Shown here: positions 37,137 to 47,462 of the stretch, piece by piece
Layout: the number at the start of each line of letters is the position of its first letter
Position numbering within the stretch: the first letter of the stretch is position 1
From: Sphingomonas kyeonggiensis
Lineage (GTDB): Bacteria; Pseudomonadota; Alphaproteobacteria; Sphingomonadales; Sphingomonadaceae
Length of the DNA stretch: 64,000 nt
Assembly: GCF_014196745.1 (NCBI RefSeq)
Contig: NZ_JACIEH010000002.1
Span: 124,383-188,382, forward strand
Direction of reading: 5' to 3'
The notes under the pieces: model-generated
What the model was told of the DNA's origin: nothing
The model's input: the letters and a program-made list of their open reading frames with translations, nothing else
The model's database searches: none
Position numbers and translations under genes: made by a program

Positions 37137-38474
37137 CTACCGCCAGCTGCCGATCCACATCCAGTGGACGAAGCCCTGGCTGTTGGCGAGCGCCGCGCCC
37201 GAGAGGATCGGGTAGAAATAGCCGAACATCAGCAGCGAGAGCGCGACGAACCACTCCTCCCAGCCGCGATTCTTGCCCTTGTCGAAGTGCAGGAAGGCGA
37301 GCGGCAGCGCCATGCACAGGAAGATGCTGCTCGGGTGGTAGTAATAATAGAAGCCGATCGACTTGGGGATCACGACATAGATCGCCAGCGACGCGGTCCA
37401 TAGCAGGGCGATCGCCAGCGGCTTGATCGCCTTGTCCTTGAACCAGGCCCAGTAGCAGGCCAGCACCGCGACCAGCCCGCCCCACATGATCAGCGGGTTG
37501 CCGATCAGCAGCACGCCGCGCTGGGCGCCGCGGTCCCATTCATAGAAATACCAGATCGGCCGCAGCATCAGCGGCCAGCTCCACCAGCTCGACTGATAGG
37601 TGTGGTGCGGCAGGATCTGGGTCTGCATCTGCCACATGTGGATCTGCTGGGCGAACAGGCCGGACAGCGAGGTCAGCGGATCGGTGGTGTAGAAGAAGGC
37701 GGGCAGGAAGGTGAGGAAATAGGTGACCACGCTCACCCCGCCCATCGCCAGCAGCGCCGGGATGGCGGGCAGGCCGGGCCAGTGCGGCTGGTCCTTGCCG
37801 GAAAGCGCGGAGAGGACCGGCTTCCTGGCCCGGCGCGCGTCGCGGATGCGGATGACGAGGAAGGCGAGCCCGGCCAGCACGATATAAGGCACGCCCGCCC
37901 ATTTGACCGCGGTGGTCATCCCGAGCAGCACGCCCATGGCCAGCCAGCGCCACCAGACGCGCTTGCCGCTGCCCTTCATCGACCACAGGCCCATCACCAG
38001 CGCCCATACCAGGAAGCAGCCGAGGAACACGTCCAGCATGCCGGTGCGCGCCTGGACATAGACGGTCTGGTTGAGCAGCGTCAGCAGCCCGCCGACCAGC
38101 GAGGCGCGCATGCTGCCGGTGAGCAGCCAGAGAAAGGCGAAGACGCCGAGCACCGTCGCGGTGCCCGCGATGGTCGAGGCGATGCGCCAGCCGAACGGAT
38201 TGTCACCGAGCAGCGCCATGCCCGCCGCGATCAGCTCCTTGCCGAGCATCGGATGCTCGACATTGCGCGGGCCCGACAGGTCGAGCAGCGCCTGGGCGGC
38301 GGGGAGATAGTGGATCTCGTCGAACATGATCACGCTGGGCTGATCGAGATGGATCAGGAACAGCGCCTCGGCGATGACGGCGAGAAGCAGGGCGACGGTC
38401 CAGGGACGGTCGCGCAGGGCCTTGAGGCGATCGAGCATGGCGGGTGGGATAGCCGACCGTTTCGTGGCCGTCAT
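37137..38474 (-). CDS. Dolichyl-phosphate-mannose--protein mannosyltransferase (PMT) family protein
   Basis: 445 residues from ATG 38474 (a GGAGG about 10 bases upstream lies within a repeat-like tract; an alternative ATG is at 38438). It has 9-11 membrane helices. The N-terminal loop carries VIMFDEIHYLPAA, the Asp-Glu pair of GT-C PMT enzymes, and the C-terminal half has FYYYYHPSSIFLC. It transfers mannose from a polyprenyl-linked donor to Ser/Thr of exported proteins at the periplasmic face. Its convergent neighbour makes a polyprenyl-sugar donor, so they may form a protein O-glycosylation unit. Client proteins unknown. Confidence 0.88.
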   Translation of the reverse strand: MTATKRSAIPPAMLDRLKALRDRPWTVALLLAVIAEALFLIHLDQPSVIMFDEIHYLPAAQALLDLSGPRNVEHPMLGKELIAAGMALLGDNPFGWRIASTIAGTATVLGVFAFLWLLTGSMRASLVGGLLTLLNQTVYVQARTGMLDVFLGCFLVWALVMGLWSMKGSGKRVWWRWLAMGVLLGMTTAVKWAGVPYIVLAGLAFLVIRIRDARRARKPVLSALSGKDQPHWPGLPAIPALLAMGGVSVVTYFLTFLPAFFYTTDPLTSLSGLFAQQIHMWQMQTQILPHHTYQSSWWSWPLMLRPIWYFYEWDRGAQRGVLLIGNPLIMWGGLVAVLACYWAWFKDKAIKPLAIALLWTASLAIYVVIPKSIGFYYYYHPSSIFLCMALPLAFLHFDKGKNRGWEEWFVALSLLMFGYFYPILSGAALANSQGFVHWMWIGSWR

Positions 38475-38570
38475 GCCCCCAAATCCTCCCTCGCGAAGCA
38501 GGGCTTGGGGGCGCCCAAGTGACGACCGGTGTTGACGCCTCGGCCCCCCAGCCGCAAAGCATCCCGCACT

Positions 38571-39779
38571 ATGAAGCGTCGTACAGGCCAAGACCGCAGC
38601 GTCACCCGCAACTGGAAACCCGCCACCCAGGCCGTGCGCGGAGGCACCGCGCGTTCCGAATGGGGCGAGACGAGCGAAGCGATCTTCATGACCTCGGGCT
38701 ATGCCTATGACTGTGCCGGCGACGCCGCCGCGCGGTTCGCCGGCGAGCAGGAGGGCATGACCTATTCGCGCCTGCAGAACCCGACGGTGCAGATGCTCGA
38801 GGAGCGGATCGCGCTGCTCGAAGGCGCCGAGGCCTGCCGCACCATGGCCACCGGCATGGCGGCGATGACCGCGGCGATCCTCTGCCAGGTGAGCGCCGGC
38901 GACCATATCGTCCAGGGCCGCGCCGCCTTCGGCTCGTGCCGCTGGCTGACCGACAGCCTGTTGCCCCGCTTCGGCGTCGAGACCACGGTGATCGACGCGC
39001 GCGACCCGCAGCAGTTCCAGGACGCGATCCGCCCGAACACCAAGATCTTCTTCTTCGAGACCCCGGCCAATCCGACGATGGACGTGGTCGACCTGGAAGC
39101 GGTGTGCGCGATCGCCCGGAAGCACGGCATCACCACCGTGGTCGACAATGCCTTCGCCACGCCGGCGCTGCAGCGCCCGATGGAGTTCGGCGCGGACGTG
39201 GTGGCCTATTCGGCGACCAAGATGATGGACGGGCAGGGCCGCGTGCTCGCCGGCGCGGTCGCCGGTTCGTCGCAGTTCATCAACGAGGTGCTGCTGCCCT
39301 TCACCCGCAACACCGGCCCGAACCTGTCGCCGTTCAACGCCTGGGTGGTGCTGAAGGGGCTGGAGACGCTCGACCTGCGCATCCGCCGCCAGAGCGAGAA
39401 TGCGCTCAAGGTCGGCAGCTTCCTCGAGAAGCGCGTGCCCAAGGTGAACTTCCCGGCGCTGCCCAGCCACCCGCAGCACAATCTCTTCTCGCGCCAGATG
39501 GAAGCGGCCGGCCCGATCTTCTCGTTCGAGGTCGATGGCGGGCGCAAGCAGGCGCATGCCCTGCTCGACGCGCTGCAGCTCGTCGACATCTCGAACAATA
39601 TCGGCGATTCGCGCTCGCTGATGACGCATCCCAGCTCGACTACCCATTATGGCGTCAGCGAGGAGAAGCGCTTGGAGATGGGCGTGACCGAGGGCATGCT
39701 GCGGCTCAATGTTGGGCTGGAGGATCCCGAGGACGTGATCGCCGATCTCGACCAGGCATTGAGGGCCACCGGATTGTGA
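38571..39779 (+). CDS. metZ: O-succinylhomoserine sulfhydrylase
   Basis: 402 residues, a fold-type I PLP enzyme of the Cys/Met metabolism family. YSRLQNPTVQMLEERIALLEGAEA, FFETPANPTMDVVDLEAV and YSATKMMDGQGR (PLP Lys near residue 217) are conserved; LMTHPSSTTHYGVSEEKRLE is characteristic of MetZ-type enzymes. It makes homocysteine from O-succinylhomoserine. An upstream short hairpin (CTTGGGGGCGCCCAAG, 38504-38519) and a possible TTGACG-N17-CAAAGC promoter close to the ATG are present; the apaG gene follows directly. The choice between sulfhydrylase and gamma-synthase rests on overall similarity to MetZ. Confidence 0.85.
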   Translation: MKRRTGQDRSVTRNWKPATQAVRGGTARSEWGETSEAIFMTSGYAYDCAGDAAARFAGEQEGMTYSRLQNPTVQMLEERIALLEGAEACRTMATGMAAMTAAILCQVSAGDHIVQGRAAFGSCRWLTDSLLPRFGVETTVIDARDPQQFQDAIRPNTKIFFFETPANPTMDVVDLEAVCAIARKHGITTVVDNAFATPALQRPMEFGADVVAYSATKMMDGQGRVLAGAVAGSSQFINEVLLPFTRNTGPNLSPFNAWVVLKGLETLDLRIRRQSENALKVGSFLEKRVPKVNFPALPSHPQHNLFSRQMEAAGPIFSFEVDGGRKQAHALLDALQLVDISNNIGDSRSLMTHPSSTTHYGVSEEKRLEMGVTEGMLRLNVGLEDPEDVIADLDQALRATGL

Positions 39780-40177
39780 TGGACGCATTGTTCACCGATG
39801 CGGAGGAAACGCGCGGGATCACCGTGCGCGTATCGGTGAGCTATCTGCCCGAGCAGAGCGAGCCCGATCGCGGCCGCTGGTTCTGGGCCTATCACATCCG
39901 TATCGAGAATAGCGGGCCGATGACGGTGCAGCTGCTCACCCGCCACTGGATCATCACCGACGGGCGCGGCGCGCGCCACACGGTGGAGGGCGAGGGCGTG
40001 GTCGGCGAGCAGCCGATGATCGCGCCGGGGGCGAGCTTCGACTATGTGTCGGGCTGCCCGCTGAGCACGCCGACGGGGAATATGCAGGGCAGTTATCACA
40101 TGATCGGTGAGGATGGTTCGGCGTTCGACGTCGCCATCCCGAAGTTCGCGCTCACGGCGCCGGCGGTGGCGGAATGA
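39779..40177 (+). CDS. apaG: ApaG family protein (Co2+/Mg2+ homeostasis)
   Basis: 132 residues starting at a TGATG overlap with metZ. It is an all-beta ApaG/Fbox-like domain: RWFWAYHIRIENSGPMTVQL, HWIITDGRGARHTVEGEGVV and GASFDYVSGCPLSTPTG near residues 30-100. ApaG is a small fibronectin-like protein linked to Co2+/Mg2+ resistance; the molecular role is unclear. Its stop overlaps the LysR start (ATGA). Confidence 0.92.
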   Translation: MDALFTDAEETRGITVRVSVSYLPEQSEPDRGRWFWAYHIRIENSGPMTVQLLTRHWIITDGRGARHTVEGEGVVGEQPMIAPGASFDYVSGCPLSTPTGNMQGSYHMIGEDGSAFDVAIPKFALTAPAVAE

Positions 40178-40965
40178 AGCGGACGCATCTCCCCCTCAAC
40201 GGCCTGCGCGTGCTCGATGCCGCGGCGCGCCATCTGAGCTTCACCCGCGCGGCGGACGAGCTGGCGGTGACGCCGGCCGCGGTGGGCCAGCAGATCCGCG
40301 CGCTGGAGGACACGCTGGGCGTCGTCCTGTTCCGCCGCACCACCAAGGGGCTGGAGCTGACTCCCGAGGCCGAGGCCGGCCTGTCGGCGCTGCGCGCTGG
40401 CTTCCTCCAGTTCGAGGAGAGCGTGCGGGCGATGCAGGCGGGGCAGTCGTCCAAGTCGCTGACCATCGCCGCGCCGCGCGACCTGACCGCGAAGTGGCTG
40501 ATGCCGCGCCTGGCCGAGATCGCCCGGGTCGACCGCGACCTGCGCTTCGTGCTGGTGCCCGCCGACGACGCGCTCGACTTCACCGAGGCCAATCTCGATC
40601 TCGCGATCCGCTGGGGCGAAGGCCCGGGCGAGCACGAGGGCGAGGCGCTGGAGAGCGACGGGATGGTCACCGTCGAGCGGCCGGCCGGCAGCATCGACGT
40701 GCGCATCTCCTGGCCGGGCTGCATGGCCGAGGATGCCGGATCGCTGGTTCGCGTCGCCGATGCGGGCCTGGCGCTCGATGCCGCGGCCGAGGGGCTGGGC
40801 CGGGCGACCGTGCCCGAGCTGCTGGCGCGCACCGACATCGCCTCGGGGCGGGTGGTCGTGGTCGGCGAGCCGAAAAGCTCGAAGCTCGGCTATTGGCTGG
40901 TCGCGCCGCTGCCGCAGTGGCGGCAGAAGAAGGTCAAGACGCTGGTCGATGCGCTGGCTTCGTAG
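40174..40965 (+). CDS. LysR-family transcriptional regulator (GcvA-like)
   Basis: 263 residues, starting at ATGA overlap with apaG. The N-terminal HTH (LRVLDAAARHLSFTRAADELAVTPAAVGQQIRALE, cited in part) has FTRAADELAVTPAAV, typical of GcvA-like regulators. The effector domain is short (about 170 residues instead of 200), and some conserved loops appear condensed, so its ligand site may be reduced. Its own targets are unknown; it is in the metZ-apaG transcript. Confidence 0.88.
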   Translation: MKRTHLPLNGLRVLDAAARHLSFTRAADELAVTPAAVGQQIRALEDTLGVVLFRRTTKGLELTPEAEAGLSALRAGFLQFEESVRAMQAGQSSKSLTIAAPRDLTAKWLMPRLAEIARVDRDLRFVLVPADDALDFTEANLDLAIRWGEGPGEHEGEALESDGMVTVERPAGSIDVRISWPGCMAEDAGSLVRVADAGLALDAAAEGLGRATVPELLARTDIASGRVVVVGEPKSSKLGYWLVAPLPQWRQKKVKTLVDALAS

Positions 40966-41545
40966 CCGACGGTCCGGCCAGTCCGGCCGGCCGATTCCCG
41001 TCCTCACCACCGAGCGGCTGCGCCTGCGGTCGGGGGCGTTCGAGGATGCGGAATCGCTGCACCGCGCCTTTTCCGATCCGCCTTCGATGCAATGGTGGAC
41101 CGAGGCACCCTATACCAGCCTCGAGCAGACCCGGGCGCATCTGGCCCGGCCCGGCATGGGCTGGCGGCGCTGGGTGATCACCGCGCACGGATCGAACCTG
41201 GCGCTCGGCTTCGTCGTGGCGGGCGAGAAGCGGCAGGGCAATGTCAGCGAGGTCGGCTATATGCTCGTGCCCGACGCGCGCGGCCACGGCTATGCGCGCG
41301 AGGCGCTCGGCGGGGTGCTCGACCAGCTCTTCCGGGCCGAGGGCCAGCGCAAGGCGGTGGCGGACACCGATCCCGAGAACCTCGCCTCGCGCCGCCTGCT
41401 CGAGCAGATGGGCTTCGGGCTCGAGGGCATGCTGCGCGCCGAATGGGAAACGCATATCGGCGTGCGCGATACCGCGCTCTATGGCCTGCTGGCCGCCGAC
41501 TGGACGGGGATCAGCCGCCCTTCGACGGCACCGGATCGGGTGTGA
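40949..41545 (+). CDS. GNAT N-acetyltransferase (RimJ/RimL-like)
   Basis: 198 residues from ATG 40949, overlapping the LysR end by 17 bases. LTTERLRLRSGAFEDAESL at the N-terminus and VGYMLVPDARGHGYAREALGG (acetyl-CoA loop) near 110, with NLASRRLLEQMGFGLEGMLR, are typical of the RimJ/RimL group, which acetylate N-termini or small amines. It overlaps the convergent gene by 35 bases at its 3' end. Confidence 0.85.
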   Translation: MRWLRSRRSGQSGRPIPVLTTERLRLRSGAFEDAESLHRAFSDPPSMQWWTEAPYTSLEQTRAHLARPGMGWRRWVITAHGSNLALGFVVAGEKRQGNVSEVGYMLVPDARGHGYAREALGGVLDQLFRAEGQRKAVADTDPENLASRRLLEQMGFGLEGMLRAEWETHIGVRDTALYGLLAADWTGISRPSTAPDRV

Positions 41546-42680
41546 GGTCGAGCGAGACCAGCCGGCCCTTGGTCGAGCGGGTCTGCATGTTGGAGCCGGT
41601 ATTGCTCTGTGCGTCGAAGACCAGCGTGAAGCGCTCGACCCGGACCATGCCGTCCGATCCAGCCGGCAGCTTGAGTGGCACGTAACGCCGCTTGGGCAGC
41701 GTGCGGAAGATGTATTTGGGCCAGTCGTTCGAGATCTGCGGCGACCGTCGCAGCTCGTCGACATCGTGCACCCGGCCGCTCGCGTCGATCTTGAAGCGCA
41801 GGTCGATCCATTCGGGGTTGGTGTCGAGGCCACGGGCGGCGACGCCGGTGAAGGGGCCGTTGCGGAAGGAGGGTTCCTCATAGACCAGCACGGGATAGGT
41901 GAAGCCTTCCCCGGCGAGCTTCTGCAGCGTCTTCTCCAGGTCGTCGTCGTCGCCGGTGGTGGCGGCAAGGCGTGCGCGCAGCAGCTGGGCCGCGACGCGG
42001 AACGCGGCCAGTTCGGGTTCGGTCGTGCGCTCCAGCCGGGAGATCGCGGCGCGGGCGGGCGTGCGATAGCCGGAGTCGATCGCGGATAGTGCGGTGAAGA
42101 GCGTGGCGGGGCGGAGCATGGCGTTCGCCATCACCCGCAGATGTCCTGCCTCGCGCGCCTGCTTCTCGACCTTGCGATAGACATCGGTCGCCGCCGTGAT
42201 CCTGCCGGTGTGGATGAACTCGTCGCCGGTCATCAGGCGCTGGTCCAGGATGCGGGCGTCTCCGGCTTCGAAGCCGCCCTTCAGGGTATCGAGCGCGCCG
42301 ATCTGGAGGATGCGGCCGTCGTCGGGGCGGCCGTTCATGTTGGTGAGCCGGCCATAGGCGCGGTCGAGATCGGAAACTTCGATCGGATATTGCTTCGCAT
42401 ATTGCGCGTTGCGGCCGTGCGAGGCGGCCAGCGTGGCGCGGGCGTTGCGGTAATCGCCCTCGAGGAACTGGTTCTCGGCATGCGCCAGGCTCGCGTCGAT
42501 ATCCTCGTTGGGCGGGCAATGGCGCTCGAGACAGGCCCTGAGCCGCTTCGCCGTCTCGGACAGCGGATTGCCGGTGACGATGATCGTCGTATTGCCGTCC
42601 TGGGTGCTGTTCTCCTGCGCCCATGCCGGTGCCGAGGCGATGAGCGCCATTCCAGCCGTCGCCCAGATACAGGTCCGCAT
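41511..42680 (-). CDS. Secreted TPR-containing protein with a TonB-C-like tail
   Basis: 389 residues from ATG 42680. A Sec signal (MRTCIWATAGMALIASAPAWA) is followed by helical repeats (ENQFLEGDYRNARATLAASH, TDVYRKVEKQAREAGHLRVM) and a C-terminal beta domain (IDLRFKIDASGRVHDVDELRR, FRTLPKRRYVPLKLPAGSDG) resembling TonB C-terminal domains. Similar proteins occur across sphingomonads. Probably periplasmic; function unknown. It overlaps the GNAT gene convergently by 35 bases. Confidence 0.72.
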   Translation of the reverse strand: MRTCIWATAGMALIASAPAWAQENSTQDGNTTIIVTGNPLSETAKRLRACLERHCPPNEDIDASLAHAENQFLEGDYRNARATLAASHGRNAQYAKQYPIEVSDLDRAYGRLTNMNGRPDDGRILQIGALDTLKGGFEAGDARILDQRLMTGDEFIHTGRITAATDVYRKVEKQAREAGHLRVMANAMLRPATLFTALSAIDSGYRTPARAAISRLERTTEPELAAFRVAAQLLRARLAATTGDDDDLEKTLQKLAGEGFTYPVLVYEEPSFRNGPFTGVAARGLDTNPEWIDLRFKIDASGRVHDVDELRRSPQISNDWPKYIFRTLPKRRYVPLKLPAGSDGMVRVERFTLVFDAQSNTGSNMQTRSTKGRLVSLDLTPDPVPSKGG

Positions 42681-42804
42681 ATCCGTGATCTCCCTGTCGC
42701 AAATTGCGGGATCGCGGAATATTTTGCCAGCCCATATTGGACCAGCTTGGCGGGTGCGCGCGCCGGCGGCTAAGGATGCGCGCATCGCAGGACGGAGACA
42801 CCAC

Positions 42805-43638
42805 ATGCCGCAAAGCCCCTGGAGCCACAGCCGCAACGCCGGCATCGCCGACGACATCGATTTCGAGATCAAGGGGCAGGAGCTCCAGTTCGTCGAGATC
42901 GAGCTCGATCCGGGCGAGAGCGCGGTGGCCGAGGCCGGCGCGCTGGTCTGGAAGGACGCGGCGGTGGGGATGACCACCGTGTTCGGCGATGGCAGCGGCC
43001 AGCAGGGCGGCGGCTTCATGGGCGCGCTGCTCGGCGCCGGCAAAAGGCTGGTCACCGGCGAGAGCCTGTTCACCACCGTCTTCACGCACAATGGTACGGG
43101 CAAGGCCCGCGTCGCCTTTGCCGCACCCGTGCCGGGGGCGATCGTGCCCCTGAAGCTCGACAGCCTCGGCGGCACGCTGATCTGCCAGAAGGACGCGTTC
43201 CTCTGCGCCGCCAAGGGCGTGTCGATGGGCATCGCCTTCCAGCGCCGGATCATGACCGGCCTGTTCGGTGGCGAAGGCTTCATCATGCAGAAGCTCGATG
43301 GCGATGGCTGGGTGTTCGTCCAGTTCGGCGGCATGGTCGTCGAGCGCGAGCTCGCGCCGGGCGAGGAGCTGCACGTCGACACTGGCTGTGTCGCCGCCTT
43401 CACGCCTTCGGTGGAGTTCGACCTGGTGAGCGCCGGTGGCGTGCGCAGCATGATCTTCGGCGGCGAGGGGCTGTTCTTCGCGCGCCTGCGCGGTCCCGGC
43501 AAGGTGTGGATCCAGTCGCTGCCCTTCTCCCGCCTGGCCGGCCGGATGATGGCGGCGGCCTCGTCCTATGGCGGGCAGAATCGCGGCGAGGGGTCGGTGC
43601 TCGGCGGGTTGGGCGACCTGATCGGCGGCAATCGTTGA
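42805..43638 (+). CDS. AIM24 / TIGR00266 family protein
   Basis: 277 residues from ATG 42805. The beta-rich AIM24 fold is seen as QELQFVEIELDPGESAVAEAGALVWKD, TLICQKDAFLCAAKGVSMGI and VHVDT-type segments, ending with a Gly-rich tail (NRGEGSVLGGLGDLIGGNR). The eukaryotic homologue acts in mitochondrial inner-membrane organisation; the bacterial role is unknown. Divergent from the TPR gene and coupled to the next gene. Confidence 0.85.
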   Translation: MPQSPWSHSRNAGIADDIDFEIKGQELQFVEIELDPGESAVAEAGALVWKDAAVGMTTVFGDGSGQQGGGFMGALLGAGKRLVTGESLFTTVFTHNGTGKARVAFAAPVPGAIVPLKLDSLGGTLICQKDAFLCAAKGVSMGIAFQRRIMTGLFGGEGFIMQKLDGDGWVFVQFGGMVVERELAPGEELHVDTGCVAAFTPSVEFDLVSAGGVRSMIFGGEGLFFARLRGPGKVWIQSLPFSRLAGRMMAAASSYGGQNRGEGSVLGGLGDLIGGNR

Positions 43639-43898
43639 GCCGTCCGATCCCCGATTTGCGCGATCCCGCGCAGCGCAGCGCCTATCGCCGGGAGCTGATG
43701 CAGGTCGCCAAGGGCTTTCGCCGCACCGGCGTGGCGCTGGCGGTGCTCGGATCGGCGCTGATCCTGGTCAATGCCTATTGGACGCCGATCCCCAACATCG
43801 TCACGCTGGCGGCGATCGTCACCGGCTTCGCGCTGATGCTGTTCGGCATCGGCGCACGCACCAAATACCACAAGCGCCGGATGCGCGGGGAGATCTAG
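43635..43898 (+). CDS. Small two-helix membrane protein coupled to the AIM24 gene
   Basis: 87 residues from TTG 43635, which overlaps the AIM24 stop as TTGA. Two hydrophobic helices (TGVALAVLGSALILVNAYW and IVTLAAIVTGFALMLFGIG) are joined by a short loop and flanked by Arg-rich ends (AYRREL, YHKRRMRGEI). No known domain. The tight coupling suggests a membrane partner of the AIM24 protein. Confidence 0.65.
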   Translation: MSRPIPDLRDPAQRSAYRRELMQVAKGFRRTGVALAVLGSALILVNAYWTPIPNIVTLAAIVTGFALMLFGIGARTKYHKRRMRGEI

Positions 43899-45208
43899 GG
43901 GGCGCTGAGTTCCGCCGCCTTGCCGATCAGCGAGGCGAAGCGGCCCTCGTCCACGGCCTTCTGCAGGTCGTTCCAGCTGCCGGTGACGACATACCAGTCG
44001 CCATTCCGCGCCTGGAGCAGCAGGGTCATGTTCATCACGCCCGGCTCCGATCCGCCCTTGTAGCCGATCCATTGCCACTTGCCCCGCACATCGGGGCTGA
44101 CGCCGGGATTGACCGACAGCACCTTGCGCGCCTCGATTCCCGCCATCCCCTCGGTGTTGCGGCGCAGCCAGTCCATCACCCGGACCAGATCGTTCGGGCT
44201 CTCGAACCATTCGAGCGTGTCGATTCGGTTGGGGATCTTCTGGGTGAAGCTGGTCGCGTTGATCAGGATCGGCGGGATGCCCGCCACCTCACCATCGAGC
44301 AGCTTGCGGCGGCCGGCTTCGTCGAGCGGCAGATACCGCTCCGCCAGCCCCGCCACGCCCTTGAGCTTGAACAGCTCCATCGTCCCGAGAAAGGGGCGGT
44401 TGCGGGCCGGATCGGCGATGCCGAGCACCGGCATCATCGCCTCGACCTTCGCGCGGCCCAGCGCGTGGAGCAGGATGTCGGTCGCGCTGTTGTCGCTGAT
44501 CGAGATCATCTGGGTGGCGAGCTCGCGCAGGGGCACCCGGGTGCCCCTGGGCTTCCGGGCGTAGACGCCGCCGGGCAGCGTGCCGCCATCGAGCGTGACG
44601 AGATCGTCCCATGTCCGCTCGCCCGCATTGGTGGCGCGGACCAACTCGGCGAGGATCACCAGCTTGAAGGCCGAGCCGATCGCATAGGGCTTGTCGGCAT
44701 TGCGCCCCTTCAGCAGCTGCGGCGCACCGCTGCCCAGCCTGGCGATCGCATAGCCGACATCGCCGGGCAGCGCCGCAAAGGCGCTCTCGACCGCAGGCAG
44801 TGTCTTCTCCGCGCTCTCGAAGCCACGGACGAGCAGCCCGCCGACCCGGTGCGGCGCCGCCGGATCGGCGACGAGCAGGACATTGGCCACGGCTTTCTCG
44901 TACTGGACGCGCACCGTCGCGCGCCAGGGCGTCTCCTGCGACACGCTCAGGATCTGCATCGGCTTGCCGTTGCCGGCGATCAGCTGGGCGGTGACTGCCT
45001 GGAGCGTCGCCTGGGGCACCTGGGCCTGGAAGGCGGGGGTGAAATAGCCGGCATAGTCGCCGCCGCCGCTCAGGATCGGAATCAACGCGTCGAGCCGGGC
45101 CTGGAAGGCGGGATCGGGCTGTACGGGCTGGGCTGCGGCCGGAGCCGCGGTCTGTGCCGTGGCGGGGGCGGCGATCAGGAACGCGGCGAGAAGCGGGAGC
45201 AGGCGCAT
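43895..45208 (-). CDS. Class A beta-lactamase-related serine hydrolase
   Basis: 437 residues. A Sec signal (to about 18) and an N-terminal domain of about 125 residues of NTF2/DUF-like type precede a penicillin-binding fold: SAFK (Ser-x-x-Lys, in YAIGSAFKLVIL, near 175), ISDN (in MISISDNSATD, near 235) and a KGG motif in WIGYKGGSEPG near 390 in place of KTG. The Gly instead of Thr is used in several related hydrolases. It may cleave peptidoglycan peptides or beta-lactams; the extra N-terminal domain argues against a plain resistance enzyme. Overlaps the small membrane gene by 4 bases at its 3' end. Confidence 0.82.
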   Translation of the reverse strand: MRLLPLLAAFLIAAPATAQTAAPAAAQPVQPDPAFQARLDALIPILSGGGDYAGYFTPAFQAQVPQATLQAVTAQLIAGNGKPMQILSVSQETPWRATVRVQYEKAVANVLLVADPAAPHRVGGLLVRGFESAEKTLPAVESAFAALPGDVGYAIARLGSGAPQLLKGRNADKPYAIGSAFKLVILAELVRATNAGERTWDDLVTLDGGTLPGGVYARKPRGTRVPLRELATQMISISDNSATDILLHALGRAKVEAMMPVLGIADPARNRPFLGTMELFKLKGVAGLAERYLPLDEAGRRKLLDGEVAGIPPILINATSFTQKIPNRIDTLEWFESPNDLVRVMDWLRRNTEGMAGIEARKVLSVNPGVSPDVRGKWQWIGYKGGSEPGVMNMTLLLQARNGDWYVVTGSWNDLQKAVDEGRFASLIGKAAELSAP

Positions 45209-45281
45209 CGGTGCCTCATCGGCTGTGGATGCGCTGCTTCTACCGGGAATAAATTATGATATCAACATTTATTGACCAAGC

Positions 45282-45361
45282 CGTCATCCCGACGAAAGTC
45301 GGGATCTCAGGCGATGGCGGGAAAGGAGCCGCACGAGATCCCGGCTTTCGCCGGGATGACG
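45282..45361. repeat. Dispersed hairpin-pair element (family B copy)
   Basis: 80 bp with CGTCATCCCGACGAAAGTC and GGCTTTCGCCGGGATGACG arms, between the serine hydrolase promoter side and the parE stop (45387). An unusually AT-rich stretch (45250-45280) precedes it. Confidence 0.9.
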
Positions 45362-45386
45362 ATATTGGAGATGCCGGCTCGTCCGC

Positions 45387-47462
<2,076 letters not shown>

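Noticed and set aside
38475..38570. SAM-II-type riboswitch before metZ
   Set aside because: Such riboswitches often precede alphaproteobacterial met genes, but the conserved pseudoknot sequences are not present here; only a short hairpin is seen.
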